Shown: piece after piece, positions 6,789-15,700 of the stretch
Numbering within the stretch: position 1 is the stretch's first letter
How the letters are laid out: the number at the start of each line of letters is the position of its first letter
Source: a virus
Direction: 5' to 3' (one strand)
Length of the DNA: 31,135 nucleotides
Virus record (IMG/VR): IMGVR_UViG_3300017527_001051
Span: 1 to 31,135 of that record
Position numbers and translations under genes: made by a program
The notes under the pieces: generated by a model
The model's input: the letters and a program-made list of their open reading frames with translations, nothing else
Databases searched by the model: none
What the model was told of the DNA's origin: nothing

Positions 6789-9108
6789 GTCTCAGCAAAC
6801 CGGCACCAGTATCATGGAAACTATTTCCGTTATGCCGTGGAGACCGGGGCTTGTGACTGCAGGCCAGCAAACCACAGTACCGGAGCAGGACGTATGGAAG
6901 GCCATCAACACTACATCCGAGATGGATGGTATGGTGCGCAAACGTCCGGCACTCGAACAGTGGGGCCAAACCATCAAAGAACCCAATACCACGGATCTGC
7001 TTGCTGACGGCACTACAGACCGTGTAACGGATTACACATTCTCCGTATTGAAGCCGCTGACTACCACAAGTCACGGATTCACGATAACGGATGCCAGTAG
7101 CGAGAAAGTGACAGCCTCTTCGAGATTTGGTGAGTTAACTACTAATGTGGGTGAGGCAACCGGCAATGAAAAGTACACACTGAGTCTGGAATTAGGATCA
7201 TCGGCCTTTGCCGGCTTGGAAGATGATTGGTCACTCAGGTTTTCGGTGCGCGGTAACAATCTATCAGACTATACAGCGGCTGGCACTGTTGGTAATACGT
7301 TTGTGTTTCGAGGCCGAGGCAATGCGGCTACTTCAGCTAAGGAATTCGCGATATGGGGCGATGGTCTGTACTATGAGGCGGACGACAGTAGCTATACATT
7401 GGTTGACAATACGGAATTAGTAGGCGGTGGTGGCTGGCAGACCTTGGAGATACAGTGCGATGCGACCGGCGACACTTTGGTTTATGTTAACGAAACACTG
7501 GCCGACACAATACGTACTTCTGATATCAAGGATGCTACTTTTGAGGCTGCAGTATCAAATGTAGCGTTTGAGTTTGAATGGGAGGTTGAGGGCACGGAAG
7601 GCTCGCAAACTCAGTACTCCACAAAAATAGCCGCACCAATGTACATCGACTCCATCGAGTACCCGTTCAAGGTGCAGGAAATTAGCGACCTTGAAAGTTA
7701 CAGGTATATGACATCCTCCAGTGCCACACGTCGTGCTGTAATGATGGCGGCCGGAAGCTACGTATATCATGATATGGATTTGCAGGGCCAGTTCCGGCCG
7801 ATTCTTGCCAAAGAGTATGCCAATCTGCATTTCTGCCAGTATCGTGACACAATTGTGTGGGTTGATAGTAATGGTGGCGGTGCCTCCACAATGTGGCAAT
7901 GGGATGGCCGCACCTATCCGGAGAAACTGGGTGATGCACCCAAGGCTACTTACGCACGTGAGCACCAGAAACGTTTGCTGGCTTGGGGCGATCCCGCTAA
8001 CCCGCGAAGGTTATATATCAGCGGGGATCGTTTGCCGAATGTGTGGTTTTCGCCAAGCCCGACAAATACTGAAGATGAGTTTGATGTGCTGTTGGATGCT
8101 GCTTACATTGAAATAGAGTCATGGGGTGTGGCCGTCAAGGATGTTGTGGGAGACTTTCACGGGTTGGCTGTGATTGCCGGCGAGAAGGGGTTCTGGTATC
8201 TCAGCGGTCAGGGTGTCTATTCATATAGCTTGAAGGCTCTTAAAGCCGGGACAGGCGCCAGCAATGCACAAACAATGAAGCAGGTAGGTAATGACATTTG
8301 GGCGGCTGGAGCATTGGGTATTGCAGCCATAAGTGCCACCGAGAAGTTCGGGGATTTGCAGGCTGAGTTTCCCAGCGCACCAATTCAGTCGCTGTGGAAT
8401 GTGACGGACAGCACCACATACACAATCAACCAGACCTTTTTTAATCAGATGAAGTTGGTATATAGTGCGCGTGAGGCCGTGGTTATTCTGGCTGTGCCGT
8501 TGGTAGCTGATGATGGGGCCGAGAGCTTGTTTGTGTATAACACTAACACAAAGAGATTTCTGGGTCAATGGGAAGTAAATGCCAGTGCGATGGCTGTGGT
8601 TGAACTGGCTTCACCGGTAACTGAAAAGATTCTGGTGGGCAATGCTTCGGGTCAGGTTGCTTATTTCAATCCCTTCTCCAAGCGTGATTTCCGCACTACC
8701 GGCTATGAAATGGAAATTGAAACACCGGCTCTGGACGGGCGTTCCATCAACCCGCTATACTCCAGTTACGATAAGAAATGGTCTAAGTTGCGTTTGTACA
8801 TTCTGCCTCGTGGTGAGTGGAACTTTACTCCCACTTGGTGGACGGATGCTGACAAGTACGTCAGAGGCGGACAGGCACGTTCACAAAATCCACAGGGAAT
8901 TCACACGCTGGATAAAGACTTCAGATTGGATGTGGACCCCGATGGTATTCTTTTTTCAGGCGGTGAAATGGCTGTAATCGAGATGCCCTTGGATGTGCAG
9001 GGGCGTACATTGACAATCAATATTAAACAATCCGGCACCGGAGAAGATTTCGTACCGCAAGGGTATGAAGTTGACATGGAAGTGCTGAAATTTGAAAGTG
9101 ATGACTAA
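6778..9108 (+). CDS. Tail nozzle / stabilisation protein with an inserted ConA-like domain
   Basis: I start this 776-aa protein at the ATG at 6778, preceded by GGGG and overlapping the adaptor stop; an upstream in-frame ATG at 6712 lies deep inside the adaptor gene and lacks a ribosome site. Residues about 300-640 contain repeated blade-like strands ('QYRDTIVWVDSNGG', 'HQKRLLAWGDPANPRRLYIS', 'GLAVIAGEKGFWYLSG', 'GNDIWAAGALGIAAIS'), the pattern of beta-propeller nozzle proteins that close short tails. Residues about 100-270 ('WSLRFSVRGNNLSDYT', 'GWQTLEIQCDATGDTLVYVN') look like a LamG/ConA-type sandwich inserted before the propeller, possibly for glycan contact. The tail spike follows with a TAATG overlap. 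The virion role is well supported; the domain limits are estimates. Confidence 0.72.
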   Translation: MAFKSQQTGTSIMETISVMPWRPGLVTAGQQTTVPEQDVWKAINTTSEMDGMVRKRPALEQWGQTIKEPNTTDLLADGTTDRVTDYTFSVLKPLTTTSHGFTITDASSEKVTASSRFGELTTNVGEATGNEKYTLSLELGSSAFAGLEDDWSLRFSVRGNNLSDYTAAGTVGNTFVFRGRGNAATSAKEFAIWGDGLYYEADDSSYTLVDNTELVGGGGWQTLEIQCDATGDTLVYVNETLADTIRTSDIKDATFEAAVSNVAFEFEWEVEGTEGSQTQYSTKIAAPMYIDSIEYPFKVQEISDLESYRYMTSSSATRRAVMMAAGSYVYHDMDLQGQFRPILAKEYANLHFCQYRDTIVWVDSNGGGASTMWQWDGRTYPEKLGDAPKATYAREHQKRLLAWGDPANPRRLYISGDRLPNVWFSPSPTNTEDEFDVLLDAAYIEIESWGVAVKDVVGDFHGLAVIAGEKGFWYLSGQGVYSYSLKALKAGTGASNAQTMKQVGNDIWAAGALGIAAISATEKFGDLQAEFPSAPIQSLWNVTDSTTYTINQTFFNQMKLVYSAREAVVILAVPLVADDGAESLFVYNTNTKRFLGQWEVNASAMAVVELASPVTEKILVGNASGQVAYFNPFSKRDFRTTGYEMEIETPALDGRSINPLYSSYDKKWSKLRLYILPRGEWNFTPTWWTDADKYVRGGQARSQNPQGIHTLDKDFRLDVDPDGILFSGGEMAVIEMPLDVQGRTLTINIKQSGTGEDFVPQGYEVDMEVLKFESDD

Positions 9109-10685
9109 TGGGGTTTTTAAACTTACCTGATCCCGTAGCGAAACAGGTATGGACAGCTGCCGAGATTCAGCAGATCATAGCGGCCCTTCAGGGGTTCAGT
9201 GCGCAATCCGGCGACATTGGCTGGCCGTTACTGTGTCAGGGGCATATTGATTTTGATGGTTTGTACACACTGGAGAATCTGCGCACGCTGTGGGGGGTGC
9301 ATAACGCCGATGAATATGACAGTTTGCAGGCAGCTATTGATGCTGCGGAAAGTGCCGGCGGCGGGGCTGTGTTCATACCCCCGGATACTACCGTTGAAGT
9401 TGAAGATGTCACGGTTGAGGCCAGCAACATAACTATATTCGGTGCCGGGTCCAGTTCCGTTTTGCAGTTGGGTGCATCGGTTTCCAGCTTCGGATTTCAG
9501 ACCGCCAATACCGGATTGACGGATATAGTTTTCAGGAATCTGACTTTTGATGGCGCCAGTAAGGCCGTAACAGGCATAAGCGCACGCGGCATGCAACGCT
9601 TCAAGGTCAGGGATGTGTACTTCAAGAATATGGGTGCCGGCAAGGCCATACATATCACAACCGGCAGCGGGGGAGCAGGGGATTACTCTACAGACGCCGA
9701 AGTATCTGACTGCACATTCTATAACGGCGGTGCGGAAGACATTCTGATTGATAATCTGGTTGGTGGAAAATTTCACAATAACCATTCGGAGGATTGCGGC
9801 GCCACGGCATTTCTGGCGGAGCCTGCAAGCTCCAGTGCCTACATTCAGTACTTGGAATTTTCAAATACGCGTGTAGACAATCCGACCACACACGGCATAT
9901 CCATTCTGGGTTCGGGCGCGGCGGCTGACGATAAATGGAGCCGTAATGCGGTGCGTAATTGTCAGGTGTACAGCGCCGGATCAGACGGGCTGCGTTTGGG
10001 AGAGACAGCTAAATTGCTGAAAGACACATCCTGTACCGGCTGCAGTATACATGATGCTGCCGGGGATGGCATTACGGTATTAACTGAGGGCGGGTTGATC
10101 GACGGGTACTTTATCGAGGGCACTACGGACGACGGCATAGATCAGCTTACGAGTACAAATCTCGTGATCGGCACCGGACAGATCCTCAATTCCACTGGCG
10201 ATGATTTTACGTCGGGTATGAAACATGTTGGCCCATTCATGTCTACAAATTCTACGGCATACACAAAAGCTAATGGGGCTACAGGAGATCTAGGGTACGC
10301 TCTTACTATACCTGCTAATACAGTTAAAATAGGTGATATGGTTCGTATACGTGCTTTCTTTTCCAGTGATGCTGCAGGAGATACAATTTCGGTTCGAAGC
10401 AACCTTGAAGCTGTTAGTATAGGTACAACTAATGATTTCAGCGCCAGTGTAGGTATGTGGATAGAATGGAATTGCCATATTGTGGCATTATCAGGAGCTG
10501 ACAGCACATATGTACCTTATTGGTGGGTATGGACTGCTGGCAGCACAAGAGCACATGCTGATAAAAATGATGTAACTATTGACTGGACCGCTGATGTAGA
10601 TGTAACTTTCGAGGTAGTTGCATCAGGCGGAACTGGAGAAGTGAAATTGCGCGGAGTCACAGTGGAAATTTTAGGAGGCGTATAA
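9108..10685 (+). CDS. Tail spike / receptor-binding beta-helix protein
   Basis: A 525-aa protein. Residues 1-60 form a short adaptor-like head ('PDPVAKQVWTAAEIQQIIAAL'). Residues about 70-370 are a right-handed beta-helix, opening with the classic 'DSLQAAIDAAESAGGGAVFIPP' entry and running through coils such as 'FKVRDVYFKNMGAGKAIHI' and 'SDGLRLGETAKLLKD'. Residues about 375-525 are a separate beta-rich cap, probably a jelly-roll, that may recognise or cleave a host glycan. The codons of that last part change sharply to A/T endings, so it looks swapped in (see findings). The start overlaps the nozzle stop. Catalytic residues cannot be picked without a structure, so lyase or hydrolase activity is inference. 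Confidence 0.78.
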   Translation: MGFLNLPDPVAKQVWTAAEIQQIIAALQGFSAQSGDIGWPLLCQGHIDFDGLYTLENLRTLWGVHNADEYDSLQAAIDAAESAGGGAVFIPPDTTVEVEDVTVEASNITIFGAGSSSVLQLGASVSSFGFQTANTGLTDIVFRNLTFDGASKAVTGISARGMQRFKVRDVYFKNMGAGKAIHITTGSGGAGDYSTDAEVSDCTFYNGGAEDILIDNLVGGKFHNNHSEDCGATAFLAEPASSSAYIQYLEFSNTRVDNPTTHGISILGSGAAADDKWSRNAVRNCQVYSAGSDGLRLGETAKLLKDTSCTGCSIHDAAGDGITVLTEGGLIDGYFIEGTTDDGIDQLTSTNLVIGTGQILNSTGDDFTSGMKHVGPFMSTNSTAYTKANGATGDLGYALTIPANTVKIGDMVRIRAFFSSDAAGDTISVRSNLEAVSIGTTNDFSASVGMWIEWNCHIVALSGADSTYVPYWWVWTAGSTRAHADKNDVTIDWTADVDVTFEVVASGGTGEVKLRGVTVEILGGV

Positions 10686-11290
10686 TGCCCAGCACAATAG
10701 GGATGGATTATGGAAAAACGAACCAAACCGGCACCAGCACCACACGTCTGCCCGGTATGGGTGGGCAGGAACAGTCCATAATACAGGCGCTGATCCAGAT
10801 GATGCAGGGCGGCATGGGGCAATTGGGTGACCTCAGCGGTATGGCTCAGGGGCAGATGGGCGGACCCTCGCAACAGGATCTGGAATTGGTGCGCCAATCC
10901 ATAGGCGGAGCACGGCAGATGGCAGAGTCTCAGTTGGCCGGTCTGGGTTCGCAAATGGCGGCTCAGGGTCGCGAGCAATTGACCGGGCGCGGCATGTCCG
11001 GGTCCAGCGCCGAAGTGCTGGGCACGCTGCTTAATCAGCTCGGCACACAAAATCAGATCGGACAATCCGTATTGCAGGCCCAGCAACAGGGTGGGCAGGC
11101 ATTGATGCAGCTGCCCTTTCAGCGCGGGCAAATGCAGCTGTCAGCCAATCAGGCATTGTTTGACCGTATAATGGGATCGGTACCGGCCATGCAGAATCTG
11201 CTGCAGACGCGTCTGGCTCAACCCACTACATCCAGTGAGGGATCCTCTGATACGTATGGTGCGAACTATACACGTACCATGCAACAATGA
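10685..11290 (+). CDS. Internal virion (DNA-ejection) protein, small, Gln/Gly/Met-rich
   Basis: A 201-aa protein preceded by a strong AGGAGG and overlapping the tail spike stop (TAATG). Its composition is striking: long Gln, Gly, Met and Leu runs ('QALIQMMQGGMGQLGDLSGMAQGQMGG', split over residues 34-60) and helical segments with small residues, as in the small core or ejection proteins of short-tailed phages such as the P22 gp7 or T7 gp14 group. There is no signal peptide. It is the first of three consecutive genes after the tail spike (201, 480 and 1479 aa) that fit an ejectosome set of increasing size. Assignment is by composition and order, not by a recognised domain. Confidence 0.6.
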   Translation: MPSTIGMDYGKTNQTGTSTTRLPGMGGQEQSIIQALIQMMQGGMGQLGDLSGMAQGQMGGPSQQDLELVRQSIGGARQMAESQLAGLGSQMAAQGREQLTGRGMSGSSAEVLGTLLNQLGTQNQIGQSVLQAQQQGGQALMQLPFQRGQMQLSANQALFDRIMGSVPAMQNLLQTRLAQPTTSSEGSSDTYGANYTRTMQQ

Positions 11291-11309
11291 AATTAACAGA
11301 GAGTAAGTT

Positions 11310-12752
11310 ATGCCTAAAAATTTAAGTGATTACGGTATCTCCACCAATGCCATGAGCAGTTCGTTGGGGCCGGTGCAGATGCCCAGTGTGCAGGAATTGG
11401 TTGCCACCGGGCAGGGGTCCGCCAAGCGTGCGGCGGAATTGGGACGGCAAATCGAAGCAATGCAGGGTCAGGAAGATCAGGGCATACTCAGTAAGCTGCT
11501 GTCTTCCGGCGGACTGGAAACTCTGTTGATGGCAGCGGGTGGAGCAGCGACCGGGGGAGCATTGCCGGCTGCAATGTTCGGGCTTACTGGTTTGAACGAT
11601 CTCTTGGGATCTCCGGGGGAGGAAGACATGGAGCGCGACGAGATGATTGGTGCGCTCAAAAAGGAACAGGATTCCGAGTACGACCGTTTTGAAAAAGCGC
11701 AGCAACGTATGACTACGGCGTACCAAACTGATCCCAGCGCATTTATGGATGCTGAAGGCAACCTCACTGTCACACCCAAGGAGTTGGGTGCAGCCATGAC
11801 GGGGTTTCCCATAGAGATTGACCCCAGCACGCGCCACAAAATGCAACGTGTCAGTGAGTCGAGAGCAAACGCGATTGAGCTGATTGTATACACGCTGGAG
11901 AATAGCAGGGATGTAGAAAAACGTAAGATGCTGCTTAATCATTTGTTTGAGCTTTCCGATGGGTACGAGGCTCCGGAAGAATTGGTTAATGTCATCGCTT
12001 CAACAACGGACCCGCAAAAACTGGACGCCACACTCGTCGGTGCGGCCGAACGTGCATTTGAGAATTTTCCTCATGTTATGGGCATTGCCCTTAACAGTGA
12101 GCGTGGTATGTATGATCCGAATGTGTGGATACAGGGTGTGAAGAAGAAGGCTTTGCCGGATGGCATGGAAATAAGTGATTTAACAGTCAAAGGTCTATTG
12201 GCAATGAACACTTATGTTAAAGAAAATCCACAGGAAGTCCTGAAAATACGCGAGGAAAACCCAACCGAACCCGACTTCACACGGGCTTTGGCAACGGCGG
12301 CATTAGGCACGGACCAAGGTACGGCCAAAGCTACCATCAAATATTTGGGCGCACACATTACGGATACCGGTTCGTTTTTCAGAGAGATGGGTAAGGCTCG
12401 TGGGGAAGATGCACTGACGGCTTCAATATTGGAGGCTAGGGGTTTGAGCGAAGCATTAAACAAATCCCCCGAAGAACGAGAACTGGACCTAGTAAAAACA
12501 ACCGTCAGTCGTCTGGAGAGCCGCAAGAAGGAAGCCAAGGAAGCCATTGTGGCCCAACGTGTGGAGCGCCTAAAAATTATAAGGGACAAACTCAACAAGT
12601 ACGGGATGGGCAATCGAGACAAAGAGATGTATGCTTTCATACTTTTAGAACCCGGTGTTATTTCACCAAACGGTGAAATTGATGCCGCTGAATTTGACAA
12701 ACAGGTTATGATATACACCAATGCGCTCATACAGCAGCAGATAGGTGAATAA
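11310..12752 (+). CDS. Internal virion (ejection) protein, mid-size
   Basis: A 480-aa, largely helical protein. Residues about 60-98 carry a hydrophobic, Gly/Ala-rich stretch ('ETLLMAAGGAATGGALPAA' and onward) that could insert into a membrane during ejection. The remainder is charged coiled-coil-like sequence, notably residues about 400-440 ('ERELDLVKTTVSRLESRKK'). There is no recognisable enzymatic motif. It starts after GAGAG with a 19-base gap and overlaps the 1479-aa gene by one base (TAATG), so both are probably made together. This fits the middle member of a podovirus ejection set, as in P22 gp20 or T7 gp15, by position and fold type only. Confidence 0.6.
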   Translation: MPKNLSDYGISTNAMSSSLGPVQMPSVQELVATGQGSAKRAAELGRQIEAMQGQEDQGILSKLLSSGGLETLLMAAGGAATGGALPAAMFGLTGLNDLLGSPGEEDMERDEMIGALKKEQDSEYDRFEKAQQRMTTAYQTDPSAFMDAEGNLTVTPKELGAAMTGFPIEIDPSTRHKMQRVSESRANAIELIVYTLENSRDVEKRKMLLNHLFELSDGYEAPEELVNVIASTTDPQKLDATLVGAAERAFENFPHVMGIALNSERGMYDPNVWIQGVKKKALPDGMEISDLTVKGLLAMNTYVKENPQEVLKIREENPTEPDFTRALATAALGTDQGTAKATIKYLGAHITDTGSFFREMGKARGEDALTASILEARGLSEALNKSPEERELDLVKTTVSRLESRKKEAKEAIVAQRVERLKIIRDKLNKYGMGNRDKEMYAFILLEPGVISPNGEIDAAEFDKQVMIYTNALIQQQIGE

Positions 12753-15700
12753 TGAGTGAGCCTACAAGCAACCTGTCAAAGTTCTTGAAAAGCACGGCCC
12801 CAGCCGCAGACAGCTCCAGCACATGGCTGAATACGTTTCTGCAGAAAACCGCCAAAGCCAAGCCCGATTCATTGGCCGGTCTTCCAAAAGCCGAGTTGCC
12901 GCCGTTTATCAAGTTCGCCCAATTCCCGGCCGACACGTCGGATCTGCGCCAATTGACACGCGATACGGGCGACGTGACTGAGCAGGAGCTTGACGCATTG
13001 ATGGTGAAGGATGTCGATATCCCGGCCATAACGCCGCTATTGTGGGATGCCGAGGTCGGGGATGCGGCCGGCAAAGGCACACATCCCGATGAGTTGGTGG
13101 CCAAAACCGAATCGTACAAATTGTTCGGTCGCGCCGAAAAAGCCGGGATGAAGCCAGACCTTAACACATTGGATGCTTTGTTCACGGTCACACAGGCCAT
13201 GAGCACTGATGTGGTGGATGGATTGGCGGACGCACATGAAGGCTGGAAAATGTTCAGAGAGAGCTTGGCCAGAGGTGCGGCCAACGCGTACACACACGGC
13301 TCCGTGGACTTTAACTTGGGCCTCGCGCTACTGGATATAGCTGCTAAAACATCCAACTACCTCAGATGGGTTGGGCTGCCACTTGTGAAGCTGCCGGGAG
13401 ACAAGGAATTGCGCATACCCGGCATTAAAGACATCACCAGATGGACAGGCGGCATGTCGGAAAAGGAAATGGCCGAGTACGAGAACAAGCTGTTTCCAAC
13501 CACTCCCATCAAACACGATGGTGAAGTCAAGTCCTTTTCCTCGGGTTTGACAGCCGGATTGTGGTTGCTGGGCCAGAGAGCCATGGGCACGGCAGAGTAC
13601 TTGGGTGGCAAGGCGTTGGGGGCAGCCGGGACCGCAGCCAAGGTTCACGGCAACTATGCCACGGCGGGAGTCTTGGATGCCAAGGGCGCTGAGCTTCAGG
13701 AAAGCGGGCAGGACCGGACCGATTACGTATACGGCCAGATTCCGGCATTGGTGCAGGGCCGCAGTGAGTGGCTGAGTCCGTTGGCCGGAGTTGAGGCCGC
13801 CATACCTAATGGCGAGGAGGTGCTGGATACTTTTTACAGAGATATGGAACGTGAGGGTGGAGCCGTAGGTCAAGGTTTGATGTTGGCGCTGGCAACTTTG
13901 GATGCTGCTGTTGATGTGGTGGGAGATCCGTTATTGATAGCGGGTACGCTTGTAGGCCGCACCCCCACAATGCTGCGGTCGGCTGCAAATAATGTGCCGG
14001 CGTGGTCTAAAAAGATTGCCGACATCACCTCCAAAGCTGCCTCCGGCACAAAGCGCATGGACGATGTGGTGGACGCAACACAAGCTGCAAAACGCCATTA
14101 TGATTTGCAGAATGCGGCCCGCAACAAGGAAATAGCAGACAACCTCAGCATGACCGGCAGACGAATGGTGCGGCAGGACACGGACGCCCGCACACTACAG
14201 GCCAGACGCCACTACAACAATGAACGTATCCGTTTGCACAATACTTTTTCAGACCCCACACCGGACGAGATGGTGTTGCGTACCCCGCGTCGTTCGCCGC
14301 TCGCACTGGCGCCTCCCAAGACAGGTGGCTTCTCCAGCACATTGCGGCAGGAGCTGCACGAGATGCGTGTCAGAGCGTTGTACGACGGGCCTGATGATAT
14401 CGCTCAGTGGAACAATGCAAGTGGTGAGGCTCTGCAGCAGCGTACAGTCCAAGGTGTATCTACAGCCGAACAGGTTGGGGATGGCCTGAATATGATTGTA
14501 AAGGGCGCCGGCATTGACGATGTGACGCTGACGCCGTTCTCGCCTGAGTACTACACCACACCGGTCAACGGCCCTATCAGCCCGTTGCCGTGGAAGAACC
14601 CGGACTTGGTGGCGGATATGACCAAGGCCGAACGTAATATGCTGAAGTCCTACAACAGCCTGCCGGAACCTAATCGACCGGATGCATTGAGTGTGCGGCC
14701 TCAGAGGTTACTGGTGATCGAAGAGGATTTGATTAAGCGCAACATTACCACCGCGCACCAGATGAAAAACAAAAAGGCCGTCAAACAATACGAGCGTGCT
14801 TTGGAGTTGAATCGCAGGGCGCAAAAGAATAATCTGCCTATTGAAGAGCGAAACGTGCAGTTTGATGATATTTGGGCGCCTCCGGAACAACCCAGTGTGA
14901 TGTCCACACCCGAACGTCTGAATCGCTGGCTTGGTGAGGCCGGGGATCATGTGTTGCGGTCAATCTATCCGGGTGCTGTTCGCTACCATGGCATGGGCAT
15001 TGTAGATGATAAAATGCTTCGGGGGGTGTTGGGAGGAACAGGTACACGACTTAACACACTCAGGGAGCCGCAGCGTTTCTTTGATTCCGTGGAGCCGGGT
15101 ATGTGGGACAAGATACGGGGAGACCGTCTGAGATATCATCAATCCACCACTGCTTGGATAGATGAAATTCTGCGTGGGTCCGAGGAAGCCGGCGTCATAG
15201 TTTCACGTAAAAAGTACAACCCGCTCAAACACTGGGCGCCATACAAAATCAACAAAGCCGCCAACCGTAAATTGTTTGATGTGCTGGATACCAGAGTCGG
15301 CACACCGGAATACGAAGCGGCTTCCAAGGCAGCCGGCCCCAAGATTATGAAACTGCATGACAACATCCGCAAGCAGCTTGACACGGCAGCTGATATGCAG
15401 GGAATACGGGATGCCGACCGCTACATCAGCGGATATATCAAGCACTTTTACACTGCCGATGATTTTGCCGATGGCGCGAGACCGCCCGAGTACGATGGTA
15501 TACCTCATGCTCAACGTATATTTGCCTCGCATCTTGAAAAGCGTACCGGCCACAAAAACTTCGAGCCGGATGCGCTGATGGCGCTGGAGTTGTACGGCCG
15601 TTCCATGCACAAAAAGCTGATACTGGAACCCTCGTACAATCACATTGTCGATACCTGTAAGCGGTTGGGTAAGGAAAAGGGTGTCAAGGCCATAACGGAT

